Source: Deltaproteobacteria bacterium (GTDB lineage: Bacteria > Myxococcota > Kuafuiibacteriia > Kuafuiibacteriales > Kuafuiibacteriaceae). From it: 64,000 nucleotides of DNA. A program made the translations under genes and the position numbers. The stretch is taken from NCBI GenBank assembly GCA_016713425.1, contig JADJPE010000005.1, positions 5,864,501-5,928,500 on the forward strand, written 5' to 3'. The notes under the pieces are model-generated. The model was not told the DNA's origin and ran no database searches. It saw only the letters and a program-made list of their open reading frames with translations. Every line of letters starts with the position of its first letter. Position 1 is the first letter of the stretch. Of this stretch, positions 8,593-17,707 are shown piece after piece.

Positions 8593-9609
8593 TCAGTTGC
8601 GCGCAACCTGAGCCACCTCCTGGCCGTCGACCGCGACGCGCTCACCACGCGCATCGAGGATGCGGTTGCCATGAACAACCACGGCCGCCCGGCGCCCACG
8701 CTGGCCCTTGTCCTTGGCGATCCATATGGCTCGTTTGGCGTTTCCGCCCAGTACGGTCAAGGCGTTATGGTGCAGCCGGACCGGCGCCTTACCGCGACGA
8801 ACGAAGACGCTGCGCGGGCTGCCGACGATGTGGTTGCCCGCGACTTCGGAGCCAGCGCCGGAGACCACGATGCCGTAAAGCTCGTTGTCTACGAGGAAAT
8901 TCGAGTAAGCGGAGACCCGATCGGCCCCACCGGCCACAAGCAGGCCACGGGTGTTGCGGTGAGCAAAGCTGTTCCGAACCACGACATCACGCGACTTCCA
9001 CACCTTGATGCCGGCCGCCCAGGAACCTCGTGCCCCATAGGCTGAGACACCGTCGACGAGGACGTTCTTCGCGCCTTGGATTCGCAAAGCATCGACCGTC
9101 TGACAGCTCGACGCGTCGGCAATCTCGATGCTGAGGTCTTCGAGGATGACGTTCTCGGTTCGACGCAGCATGACGGCAACCACCGATGACGTGCGGTTGC
9201 CCGAAGTGTGCGCATCGCATGAAGCCTGCGCTTCGAGATGAAAGCGCAGCTTCGCCCCATGACCGTGAACACGGACGTGCGACGGAATCGCAAGCGGCCG
9301 ATCCAACTCGAACACGCAATCCGAGGGAAGATGAAGTGACTTCGGTGCAACCTCGCCGGCTTCGGTACGTTCAGACTCCGCGTTCGCGAGGGCGCTTCGC
9401 AACGATGGTTCGTAGCAGGCAACCAGAACCCCCACGCCGGTCGTGAAACCTCGGAAGCTGGGCGACACCTCGAGCGCCTCACACCGTTCCGAGGCGAGAT
9501 CACGATATTGGCCTTCACCACACGGTTCGGCGCCCACGGCCGAGCTCGACACAAAGACCAAGGGAAGTCCGACAAGCGCTGATGCACCGAAAATCTCGCG
9601 AATGACCAT
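8593..9609 (-). CDS. Exported right-handed parallel beta-helix protein
   Basis: The ATG at 9609 opens directly on a Sec signal peptide (MVIREIFGASALVGLPLVF...) with cleavage near AVGA-EPC; an upstream in-frame start at 9687 would add 26 polar residues and is less likely. The mature protein contains repeated short beta segments such as VIVEDL-, NVLVDGVS-, DVVVRNSF-, DRVSAYSNFLVDN- and SEVAGNHI-type coils. This is the NosD/pectate-lyase-like (PbH1) pattern. Such folds bind or cleave polysaccharides, but no catalytic residues could be assigned. It is divergent from the HDOD gene. Confidence 0.78.
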   Translation of the reverse strand: MVIREIFGASALVGLPLVFVSSSAVGAEPCGEGQYRDLASERCEALEVSPSFRGFTTGVGVLVACYEPSLRSALANAESERTEAGEVAPKSLHLPSDCVFELDRPLAIPSHVRVHGHGAKLRFHLEAQASCDAHTSGNRTSSVVAVMLRRTENVILEDLSIEIADASSCQTVDALRIQGAKNVLVDGVSAYGARGSWAAGIKVWKSRDVVVRNSFAHRNTRGLLVAGGADRVSAYSNFLVDNELYGIVVSGAGSEVAGNHIVGSPRSVFVRRGKAPVRLHHNALTVLGGNAKRAIWIAKDKGQRGRRAAVVVHGNRILDARGERVAVDGQEVAQVARN

Positions 9610-9887
9610 GACGGCTCTTGCAGCAAGGCACGTGCCACCCGCCGTTCCGCGCGCAGACGCATTCGCAGGCGGCAGGAGCCGGCGCATGCGCGCATTCTCA
9701 GGTCGTCACCCCGGTCAAAGGTTCGGCTCGACTCAGTGCGCGTCGCGAGTCACTCGAACTCATGGGTCCGTGGCACCCGGGGTGTCGCGACCAAAGACGC
9801 GCCCCTTTCCCTGAGATCATTCTTCTGGCACACTTGAGCGGCGTCGTGGGCAACGGTGCGCGGGCGCAGGGGAGACTGTAGGTATTC

Positions 9888-10748
9888 ATGGGACCGAACC
9901 CTCGCGATCTGTCGACGCTGGTTGAAAAGAACCTCGAGATCCCCACAATTCCCGTCGTCGCCGCCGAAGCGCTGCAGGCGCTTGCGAACGCCGACGTCAG
10001 CGCCACGGCGCTCTCGAAGATCATCTCGCAAGATCACGGCCTTACCGCGCGTCTTCTCAAGCTCTCGAATTCTGCCCTGTACAGCCCCGCGCGAGAGGTC
10101 AGGAACATCCCTCAAGCCTGCATGACGCTGGGATTTCGCGTCCTGAAAGGCGTTGTGGTCGCCGCATCGTGTCGCTCCATCTACAAGCAGTTCGGCGCGG
10201 TGGAGAAGATTTTGTGGCAGCATTCGGTCGCTTGCGCCGTGGTGGCGAACTTCCTCGCCCGCGCCAAGCGGATACCGAACGCAGACGAGGCCTTCGTTTC
10301 CGGCCTCATGCACGATATCGGCAAGGTGGTGATGAACCACGGGGACCGCAAGAAATTCGAGAAGGCCATGACCGCGGCCGACGCGGATCGCCTGACGACA
10401 CTCGACGCGGAAATCGCGGTGTTCGGGTTCACGCACGCCGATGTGGGCGCGGTGCTCGTGAAGCGGTGGGAGTTGTCGTCACACCTACAACAGGCGGTTC
10501 TCTTTCACCATGAGCCCGACCTCGCCTCGAGTCTCGCCGAAGAGAGCGTTGACCTCGTCCGCGTCACCAACGCAGCCGACCTCCTCTGCCACAAGCTTGG
10601 CCTGGGAACGAAAGCGCGTGCTCAAGCCCAGGACGAACTCGACGAAAGCCAATCGCTCGCCGATCTGGGCTTCGAGCCCGAAGACATGGCCGACCTCGAG
10701 GCGAAGATCGTCGCGGCCTACACGGCCGACCGCGGAACGCTCGACTGA
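9888..10748 (+). CDS. HDOD-domain signalling protein
   Basis: Nearly the whole protein is an HDOD domain (about residues 15-215), a degenerate relative of HD phosphohydrolases used as a signalling module. Seen are the opening PTIPVVAAEALQAL, the middle HGLTARLLKLSNSALYS and the core SGLMHDIGKVVM, with later helices around HHEPDL. There is no GGDEF, EAL or receiver domain, so it is a stand-alone HDOD protein. Such proteins are common in delta-type bacteria and are tied to motility, cell cycle or stress, but the role here is unknown. Confidence 0.9.
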   Translation: MGPNPRDLSTLVEKNLEIPTIPVVAAEALQALANADVSATALSKIISQDHGLTARLLKLSNSALYSPAREVRNIPQACMTLGFRVLKGVVVAASCRSIYKQFGAVEKILWQHSVACAVVANFLARAKRIPNADEAFVSGLMHDIGKVVMNHGDRKKFEKAMTAADADRLTTLDAEIAVFGFTHADVGAVLVKRWELSSHLQQAVLFHHEPDLASSLAEESVDLVRVTNAADLLCHKLGLGTKARAQAQDELDESQSLADLGFEPEDMADLEAKIVAAYTADRGTLD

Positions 10749-10819
10749 CTGACGCCGCGACTCGGGGCCCACGACAGGCGCGGTTGTGGCTGCTGTTTTC
10801 TGGGGCCCGCGTTCGCTTC

Positions 10820-11014
10820 TCACAAAGAAGGCGGCGGAGGTTGTCCGGTGAGCTTCTCGACGGCTTTTCTGAATCGTTCGATGTTCTCTACGGTATCCGG
10901 CTCGAACGCGGCCCGGGTCGACGGCATCTTCGTCTCTTGGGCAAGCTTGAGCCGAGCAAGCATCCCCTGCGCCTGCTCAATGTAGCGATAGTACTCCAAG
11001 AGCTTCTGCCCCAT
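10820..11014 (-). CDS. Small conserved-looking protein coupled to the V4R sensor
   Basis: This 64-residue ORF starts immediately after the stop codon of the V4R gene (TGAATG), so translation is probably coupled. It is predicted helical and amphipathic (YYRYIEQAQGMLARLKLAQ, TVENIERFRKAVEKL), with a Pro-rich end. It has no known domain. A partner or regulator of the V4R protein is an inference from the tight spacing. Confidence 0.6.
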   Translation of the reverse strand: MGQKLLEYYRYIEQAQGMLARLKLAQETKMPSTRAAFEPDTVENIERFRKAVEKLTGQPPPPSL

Positions 11015-11650
11015 TCAGGCTGCCTCCCCGTTCACCTTCGGGCGCAGATCTCGAATGGCCTCTCGAAGCGCATCCTCATCGGCGCCAAACGTTGCCTCGG
11101 GTCGAATGAGCCACCCGCAGGTATCATGCCCCATGCCCACACACCGGGACTCGACCGCGAGGAGGGGCCGGCCGAAGAACGCCGAACACCAGCCGGTTGC
11201 GTATCCGGTGAGCGACCAGCAGACGGGTGTCGATGACGGTTCATTGAACGTCAGGTACTGCTGGGCCTCGTAGGAGTTCAGCCAGTCACCGGTGAAGTGA
11301 AAACGCCCGGTATCACGATCGAAATCGATCTCGGTGGGTTGGGCCCGAACAAGCCCTTGCCACGTATGCATCACGGGTCCCGAAGCCAGAAGCTCAAGTT
11401 CCGAGTCAAAGGTGTGGCTGAGCTCGATCTGGAGAAAATCAGAAAAGCCATGCTGAAAGCCGAAGCGGAAAAAGATGCGCCGCGCTGCATCCCAGCCCAC
11501 CTGCTCATAGACGCCCTGTCTTAAAAGACCCATCGCATCCGCATCGAAAAGGAGCAGCCGCGTATTCCGGAAGGATGTGACGCCCGACTCGAAATCGAAC
11601 GACAGGCCGTCCCTGAGGTTCAGATCCCTGGCCTTCACAAGTGGAGACAT
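11015..11650 (-). CDS. XylR-N/V4R-type small-molecule sensor protein
   Basis: The first half resembles the XylR/DmpR N-terminal effector-binding region (LLFDADAMGLLRQ, FGFQHGFSD). The second half is a V4R (4-vinyl reductase) domain ending in the Cys-containing CVGMGHDTCGW motif. In XylR/DmpR this pair binds aromatic compounds and controls an attached AAA+ module, but no AAA+ or DNA-binding domain is present here. It therefore probably acts through a partner, perhaps the 64-residue protein encoded next to it. The ligand cannot be predicted. Confidence 0.82.
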   Translation of the reverse strand: MSPLVKARDLNLRDGLSFDFESGVTSFRNTRLLLFDADAMGLLRQGVYEQVGWDAARRIFFRFGFQHGFSDFLQIELSHTFDSELELLASGPVMHTWQGLVRAQPTEIDFDRDTGRFHFTGDWLNSYEAQQYLTFNEPSSTPVCWSLTGYATGWCSAFFGRPLLAVESRCVGMGHDTCGWLIRPEATFGADEDALREAIRDLRPKVNGEAA

Positions 11651-11687
11651 TTACCACAGAATCTCGCCAAAGAAAGCTTCTCGGGCG

Positions 11688-12734
11688 CTATCGATAGTCG
11701 TCCACGATTTGTCGGTCAACATCCTTCCCCGTGAGCTCGACCCAGATGGTGGGAATGGCGTCGTCCCCGACCTCACCGTCCGAGGCGCACTCCAGCGCAT
11801 CCCCAGCGCGGTCGCCGCGATCCCGATCGCCGTGCCCATCGGGAGCATGGCCCTCGGGAATATGGCCCTCACCCGATCCGCCGTGCCGGTCCTCGACGTA
11901 CGGGTCCTCATCGTCGGGTCGCGCACGCGGCCGCTTCACCGGCGCCTCCGAAATGCTGAGACGAAGCAACCCGAGTCGAGTCATCTCGAGCACAGCGATG
12001 AACGTAACGACGAGCTCGGCCCGAGATCGGATGTTATCCAGAAGCTGCACGAGGGCAAAGCGTCCCTCTCGGGCATCGCCAAAAGCCCGAATGTAGTCAA
12101 TGCGCTCGGCGATGTTGAAGACCTCGTACTGAATCTCGTGCGGAGTCGGATGCGTTCGCATGATTCGCGCCATCAACTCGACCAAGCGGAAGACGTTCAC
12201 CGTCTTCAACTCTGGATCCAGCGGCTCGAGCGCCGTGGGCACGGGCGGCACCCGGCTGAAAACCTCACGACCGAGCTGTTCGCGCTCACCAAGGCAAAGC
12301 GCGGCATTGCGGTATTTCTGATATTCGAGAAGCCTCCGGACCAGCTCCGCCCGCGGGTCGTGGTCGCCTTCGTCGTCGATCGCGGCTTCGACAGGCACGC
12401 CTTCCTGCACGGGAAGGAGCATCTTCGACTTGATGTGGGTGAGCTCCGTAGCCAACACCAAGAACTCCGACGCCACGTCGATGGGCAGTTGGGCCACCAG
12501 CTCGAGTGTCGCGAGGTATCGCTCCGTAATGAACTGAATGGGGATGTCGAATACGTCGACCTCGTGTCGCCGGATCAGAAACAGCAAGAGGTCCAAAGGC
12601 CCCGCGAAGTCCGTCAGTTGAATTCGAAAGATCGGGTGGGTCGAAACATCCAGGGGTCGGTAGTCACGCGGAATCCCCACCGGCGTCCGAACGTCCGGGC
12701 CGAGAAGACTCTCAACTTCCGTCTCAGCCCGCAT
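11688..12734 (-). CDS. scpA: Segregation and condensation protein A
   Basis: ScpA is the kleisin subunit that bridges SMC heads in the bacterial condensin. The N-terminal SMC-binding region is clear (FAGPLDLLLFLIRRHEVDVFDI), as is the C-terminal winged helix (VTFIAVLEMTRLGLLRL). The ATG at 12734 is used here, but a GTG at 12821 would add a Ser-rich lead and cannot be excluded; longer starts overlap purC. The protein has an unusual acidic/His-rich C-terminal tail of about 60 residues. scpB, usually adjacent, is not in the window. The gene is divergent from purC. Confidence 0.92.
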   Translation of the reverse strand: MRAETEVESLLGPDVRTPVGIPRDYRPLDVSTHPIFRIQLTDFAGPLDLLLFLIRRHEVDVFDIPIQFITERYLATLELVAQLPIDVASEFLVLATELTHIKSKMLLPVQEGVPVEAAIDDEGDHDPRAELVRRLLEYQKYRNAALCLGEREQLGREVFSRVPPVPTALEPLDPELKTVNVFRLVELMARIMRTHPTPHEIQYEVFNIAERIDYIRAFGDAREGRFALVQLLDNIRSRAELVVTFIAVLEMTRLGLLRLSISEAPVKRPRARPDDEDPYVEDRHGGSGEGHIPEGHAPDGHGDRDRGDRAGDALECASDGEVGDDAIPTIWVELTGKDVDRQIVDDYR

Positions 12735-12927
12735 CCGGTGGGCATCCCCGACCCCATCCGCGCCGATGGCCGATGAAGGCGACGACGACGACGAGGCATC
12801 GGTTGTCTGATGCTCTGCCACGGAAGATGTGTTGGAACCACGGCTGGGCCTGGGTGGCAAGTCCCACTCGAGCGCATCAAAGGGGTGACAAGCCCACGGC
12901 TGGGGTGATATCCGGCCCGCTTCTCCG

Positions 12928-13896
12928 ATGGACGCACTCGAAACCGATCTCGCCGCGCAGCTCGCGCATACCCTCCAGCAAACGAACTTTGCCAACCTGG
13001 GGACCCTCTATCGAGGAAAGGTCCGCGATGTTTATCGCCAAGGTGACCGACTCATCCTCGTCACCACCGACCGCGTCAGCGCCTTTGACGTCGTGCTCGG
13101 CACCATCCCCCACAAGGGTCAGATTCTGAACGCAATGGCGAAGGTTGGGTTCGAGACGACTCAGGACATCGTAAAGAACCACGTCCTGTCGATCCCCGAT
13201 CCGAACGTCGTCGTCGCCACGCGCTGCGAGGCCTATCCGATCGAGTTCGTGGTGCGCGGATACATCACCGGTTCTCTGTGGCGAGATTACGAGCGCGGAG
13301 CAGCGGGTGCGTACGGCATTTCATTGCCTTCGAGCCTTCGAAAAGACCAGGCCTTCCGAGCTCCAATCCTCACACCGACCACAAAGGCCCAGCATGGCCA
13401 TGATCAACCCATCTCCATGGCGGCCATCGTCGAGCAAGGGCTGATGAGCGCGCAAGCGCTCGAGGAAGCAAGCGCGGTGGCGCTCGCACTTTTCGAGCGT
13501 GGTCAAGCCCACGCGGCGTCGCATGGTCTGATCCTCGTCGACACCAAGTACGAGCTTGGTCTCGATACCGAGGGGACGCTCCGCGTGATCGATGAGATCC
13601 ACACGCCCGACTGCTCTCGCTACTGGATGGCCGATACCTACGCCGAGCGATTCGAGCGCGGCGAGGCGCAAGCGATGCTCGACAAGGAGAACCTGCGGGC
13701 CTGGCTCATCGACACCCACGGGTACCGCGGCGACGGCCCTCCGCCAGCCCTCACCGACGAGATTCGTTTGTTGCTCACGCGGCGTTACATGGACGCCCAC
13801 CTCCGCCTCACCGGCCACGCCTTCAAGCCCGAGGTCCAGGACGTCGGCGCGAGACTCGCCAAGAACCTCGAAAACGCGGGCCTCTTCGCATCCTAG
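12928..13896 (+). CDS. purC: Phosphoribosylaminoimidazole-succinocarboxamide synthase
   Basis: SAICAR synthase joins CAIR and aspartate with ATP in de novo purine synthesis. At 322 residues it belongs to the longer form of the family. Diagnostic stretches are YRGKVRDVY, TTDRVSAFDV, KNHVLSIPDPNVV, VVRGYITGSLW and LVDTKYELG with DEIHTPDCSRYW. It stands alone and is followed by a small terminator. No purine riboswitch was recognised upstream. Confidence 0.97.
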   Translation: MDALETDLAAQLAHTLQQTNFANLGTLYRGKVRDVYRQGDRLILVTTDRVSAFDVVLGTIPHKGQILNAMAKVGFETTQDIVKNHVLSIPDPNVVVATRCEAYPIEFVVRGYITGSLWRDYERGAAGAYGISLPSSLRKDQAFRAPILTPTTKAQHGHDQPISMAAIVEQGLMSAQALEEASAVALALFERGQAHAASHGLILVDTKYELGLDTEGTLRVIDEIHTPDCSRYWMADTYAERFERGEAQAMLDKENLRAWLIDTHGYRGDGPPPALTDEIRLLLTRRYMDAHLRLTGHAFKPEVQDVGARLAKNLENAGLFAS

Positions 13897-13898
13897 CG

Positions 13899-13920
13899 GC
13901 TCCGTTTCGCGGGGCTTTTT
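13899..13920 (+). terminator. Intrinsic terminator after purC
   Basis: A short stem (13899-13903 with 13911-13915, one G-T pair, seven-base loop) is followed at once by five T. It begins three bases past the purC stop. Confidence 0.5.
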
Positions 13921-13971
13921 CCTCTTCATGTCGGTCGGCGGTCGTACCCCGGCGTGGGAGAGTCTCGGGTT

Positions 13972-16224
13972 GTGTTTCCTCCGATCGGACAACCCAGCCC
14001 ACCCTACCCGACGTTGCGCTCCGGTGACGCAAACACCGCGCTTCATCCGGCCCAAGCTGGGTCCGCATCCGGGTCCGGGGCGAGCTCGAACGGCAACGCC
14101 CGCGAGAGCAATCTCACGGGATCCGTCTTCGAAGCACCGCTCCGATGGTTCGACCAGAAGACTGCGGGACGTCGCACCCCCGACGGCCGCCTGGCCGCCC
14201 CCCGGACCCCACTCGTAGATACGTCCATCGGCCGCCGCTACCAAGCGCTCGCCGCTCAGGCACCCGGCCCCACCGCCGCCGCGACAACCGCCGCCTCATC
14301 AACCGTGACGCCCCTGACGGCTGAGATCGGAACGGTCCTTCCCGTCAAGGCGAAGCGCCTCGACCCCAGCGATCCCTTGGTCGCTGGTGACCCGGAGCGA
14401 TCGGCGGGCGAGACATCCTGGGTCACCTCCCTTACGGCGGTCCTTCCGCGCATGCGGCTTGGCTACGGCTATGGCCCACTCTACTTCGGATTCAAGGGTG
14501 GAACGACGCTCCGCGTCTTTCAGATTCGGCCGGCAGCCGGCGAGGGACATTCGGCGATTGAAGCCGCCCAAGCGACGGCGCTCGACGTTCCCTTCTCGCC
14601 GGCGCGCGCCCGTGCCTTGGCGCCCGGATCGGAAGTTGTCATTGCGGGGCACGGGCTGACCTCGTATGACGCAGGTCTCGCGTTCGGCCTTGGCATTGTC
14701 CAGGCGCCGGGTCCCGACGCGGGCACGTTCGCCGGCGTAGGCGGAGCGGCGACCACGAGCGAGCGCGTTCAGATCCACATCCGCCGACGCGCCGGAGACA
14801 CGGTTGACGTGGAAGTCTCGCGCCAGGACGAAGCGGGCGAGAGCCTCGGTCTTTTCGCGGGATTCTCCGCCGTCTTCGCGTCGCCTCAAGCCGGCGGCGA
14901 CGACGAACCCCCATGGGGTTCCACGTTCGCAGACATCGTCCGGCCGATGTTGAACATCGATCTGTCTTCGTGTCTCGCGGCCTCGGTGGTCGACGCCCAA
15001 CGCGAGGGCCGACGGGATCGATATCGGCTCGATCTCAGCGACCCAGGGCAGCAGCGCGTCTACGAAGCGCTCCTTCGCCTCGACCTGACCGACGCACGCA
15101 ACTACGCAATCGTCTCATCGGGCCCGCTCGCGCAAGACCGAACGATCGACGAAGCGCAAGGGCGCCAGCAAATCGCCCAAGCGACGGTCGTGGGCTTTCC
15201 CTTCGCACGTCGAGCTCGCGCCCAGGAACTCACGACGGGCACCTACGACTGGCTCGAGCGCGACGCGCTCCCACCCGGCTTCGAGACCAGCGCCGGCCGC
15301 GCGGTGACCCGCCAAGGCGCGGTCGATTTCGTCCGGGCCACCCGCACCTTGAACGAGAGTGGGGCCCTGACCCGTTTCTTCTCAGGCAACACGACCCGGC
15401 TCCAGGAGCTGCTGTACACGAAGGACCGTCGCCGCGAGGCTTCGCCGCCGGAGGTTCACTACCGCCACCGCTGGACCACCGACACCGCACAAACGACGCG
15501 CAACGAGATGAGCCAATTTCTGACGCTGGCCAAAGAGTTCGGCTTCGAGGACGCCCTGGGGCACATCGACCGAACCCGCTTCGTGACCCCCCACGGATCG
15601 ACACATCGAACCTTCGACGTCATCTGGACGAACCCTGGCATCGAATCCATCGTGCGCAATGCGCGCGACATCGATCGCGTCTTCGGCGAAGTCTATCAAG
15701 CGTGGGACGAGCCCGGCGTTGGCCAAGCCATCTTCAAGGCGTCGCCCGCTCCGTGGTTGGCAACGGATCACCCTGAGTATCGCAACATCATGAGCCTCCT
15801 CCATCAAGGCGTCGACCCACTCACCCTCACGTACGATCGCTACGGATGGCTCACGGGCCGGAACCTCTATCTTGATGCCGGGGCCTTCAAAGAGCTCCAA
15901 TCGTTGAAGCGACATCTCGGCGCCCTCGCCCGAGCCCCATCGCGAGACTGGCCGCGCCTGTTGGTTGAGCTCGACGACACCGAACATCTCGGGATGCGCT
16001 CGCTGATCGCGCTTTCGCGCCTCGCAGGCCGCGAGAACACCATCATCAACGATCTATCTCTCTCCGGAAAGGGGCTACCGGCGATTGGCCTGAGGGATCC
16101 GAGCCGTCTCGACGAGCTCGAACCGAACACGCCTCTTCTCACGCCCATCGGACTTCAGCCGCGCGCACTCCGCCGTTTTGCCGCACGACCGGCCGTTGCG
16201 GCCAACGAGCACCGACCCGCTTGA
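13972..16224 (+). CDS. Large protein of unknown function
   Basis: I do not recognise this 750-residue protein. The GTG at 13972 has GGGAGAG nine bases upstream; an in-frame GTG at 13954 is the alternative. There is no signal peptide, and the first 160 residues are Pro/Ala/Ser-rich and probably disordered. Residues 160-330 look beta-rich with Gly-containing strands (LGYGYGPLYFGFKGG, VVIAGHGLTSYDAGLAFGLG, ERVQIHIRRR). The remaining 400 residues are mixed helical and polar, with a Trp/Tyr-rich stretch (EVHYRHRWTTD, YDRYGWLTGRNLYLD). No transmembrane helices, nucleotide-binding or metal motifs were seen. It stands alone between purC and the convergent lat gene. Confidence 0.8.
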   Translation: MFPPIGQPSPPYPTLRSGDANTALHPAQAGSASGSGASSNGNARESNLTGSVFEAPLRWFDQKTAGRRTPDGRLAAPRTPLVDTSIGRRYQALAAQAPGPTAAATTAASSTVTPLTAEIGTVLPVKAKRLDPSDPLVAGDPERSAGETSWVTSLTAVLPRMRLGYGYGPLYFGFKGGTTLRVFQIRPAAGEGHSAIEAAQATALDVPFSPARARALAPGSEVVIAGHGLTSYDAGLAFGLGIVQAPGPDAGTFAGVGGAATTSERVQIHIRRRAGDTVDVEVSRQDEAGESLGLFAGFSAVFASPQAGGDDEPPWGSTFADIVRPMLNIDLSSCLAASVVDAQREGRRDRYRLDLSDPGQQRVYEALLRLDLTDARNYAIVSSGPLAQDRTIDEAQGRQQIAQATVVGFPFARRARAQELTTGTYDWLERDALPPGFETSAGRAVTRQGAVDFVRATRTLNESGALTRFFSGNTTRLQELLYTKDRRREASPPEVHYRHRWTTDTAQTTRNEMSQFLTLAKEFGFEDALGHIDRTRFVTPHGSTHRTFDVIWTNPGIESIVRNARDIDRVFGEVYQAWDEPGVGQAIFKASPAPWLATDHPEYRNIMSLLHQGVDPLTLTYDRYGWLTGRNLYLDAGAFKELQSLKRHLGALARAPSRDWPRLLVELDDTEHLGMRSLIALSRLAGRENTIINDLSLSGKGLPAIGLRDPSRLDELEPNTPLLTPIGLQPRALRRFAARPAVAANEHRPA

Positions 16225-16262
16225 GTCGTGGGATCGCGCGGCTTGCCGACGAGGAACATCCT

Positions 16263-17588
16263 CTACAACACCCGCCCTGCCACCTCGCCGATGACCTCGA
16301 TCGCGCGACGACAATCGTCAGCACTCACGTCCCATGCCGGGCGAAGGCGCACGCTGCGCTCTCCGCAGGGGAGCAAGATCAGGCCGTCGGCTTGGGTCTC
16401 CTGTAAGAAAACACGCCTCGCCTCGCGACTCGGTACGTCGAAGGCGAGAAGGAGGCCCGCGCCGCGTGGCGCTGTTATCCCCGGCATTCGATGGGCGAGG
16501 TCGCGGAGGTCTGCGAGCAACGCATCGCCGCTCGCCCGTACGTTCTCGAGCAAGCGCTCGTCGCGTCGGATCTCCAGATTTCTTTGGCTTCGAACCATGT
16601 CCACGAGATTGCCCGCAAACGTGCTGCTGATGCGTGAACCCACTTTGAAGACATTGTCGACTTCGTCGAGACGAGGCCCCGCCATGATCCCGCCGACCTG
16701 CGCTCGCTTCGCGAAGCTCACGATGTCGGGAACCACACCCAGGCGCTCATAGTGCCACCTCGAACCCGTCGACCCCATGCCCACCTGCACCTCATCAAAA
16801 ATGAGTAAGGCCCCGCGCTCATCGGCGATCCTTCGTAGCGCGCCCAGGAACTCGGGACGAAAGTGGCGATCGCCTCCTTCGCATTGAATGGGCTCGATGA
16901 TGATCGCCGCGATTCGCTCAGCCCCAAGTCGGTCATAGGCCTCGTCGATCTCGAGCAACGCCTGGGCCTCGGCGAGCTCCGTGGCCGCCGAATCCGTCTC
17001 TCCCCATCGGTCGAAGACCACGGCTGGGCTCGACACCCTTGGCCACGGAAACTTGGGAAAGTAGTCGGTCTTGCGGGGATCGGACGTGTTCGTCAACGAA
17101 AGCGTATAGCCGCTCCGACCGTGGAACGCGTGCCTGAAGTGCAGCACCTGATCCCCGGATGCTTCAGCGCACGCACCCCCAGCGGCAAGATTCCGCCTCG
17201 TCTTCCAGTCGAAGGCCGCTTTGAGCGCATTCTCCACCGCAAGCGCACCCCCGGAGATGAAGAACAGATACTTCATCCCTTCGCCGAGCGCCTCGCTCCG
17301 GAAGGTCTCCACGAACTCGGCGTAGACCTGCGAGTAGACGTCGCAGTTACTGGGCTTCGTCCGCGCGGCGAGCAGTAGCCGCGCGTCGAACTCCGGCCCC
17401 CTCAGTTGAGGGTGATCGAACGCAAGGGCGCGTGAGGCAAAGAAGGTGAAGAAGTCCAGAAAATCCCTACCCGTCCGCGCATCGTGGAGGTATTGCCCGT
17501 GACTGCGCTCAATATCGAGCACAAACGGGTACCCATCGACCAACATGCTCTTCGCGAGTGTCGGGTGAACATCCTCAGGTCGAATCAT
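16263..17588 (-). CDS. lat: L-lysine 6-aminotransferase
   Basis: This is a class III PLP-dependent aminotransferase that moves the epsilon-amino group of lysine to 2-oxoglutarate, giving allysine/piperideine-6-carboxylate. It matches the Lat family (mycobacterial Rv3290c type) from the first residues (IRPEDVHPTLAKSMLVDGYPFVLDI) through FTFFASRALAF. The PLP aspartate is in LLIFDEVQVGMGSTG and the Schiff-base lysine in DIVSFAKRAQVGG. The start at 17588 has a GGAGGG site about nine bases upstream; an earlier in-frame ATG lies ahead of that site. No piperideine-6-carboxylate dehydrogenase or other lysine-catabolism gene is nearby. Confidence 0.92.
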   Translation of the reverse strand: MIRPEDVHPTLAKSMLVDGYPFVLDIERSHGQYLHDARTGRDFLDFFTFFASRALAFDHPQLRGPEFDARLLLAARTKPSNCDVYSQVYAEFVETFRSEALGEGMKYLFFISGGALAVENALKAAFDWKTRRNLAAGGACAEASGDQVLHFRHAFHGRSGYTLSLTNTSDPRKTDYFPKFPWPRVSSPAVVFDRWGETDSAATELAEAQALLEIDEAYDRLGAERIAAIIIEPIQCEGGDRHFRPEFLGALRRIADERGALLIFDEVQVGMGSTGSRWHYERLGVVPDIVSFAKRAQVGGIMAGPRLDEVDNVFKVGSRISSTFAGNLVDMVRSQRNLEIRRDERLLENVRASGDALLADLRDLAHRMPGITAPRGAGLLLAFDVPSREARRVFLQETQADGLILLPCGERSVRLRPAWDVSADDCRRAIEVIGEVAGRVL

Positions 17589-17707
17589 GATATGCCGCCC
17601 TCCATCCAAGCGGTTCTAAGCGGGTCTCACATCGTACCCGCGTCGTCCAGCGTTTGCCGTAGGCCAAACTTGCATTCATTTGCTAGGCTTAGGCGAGTTT
17701 GCAGCAC

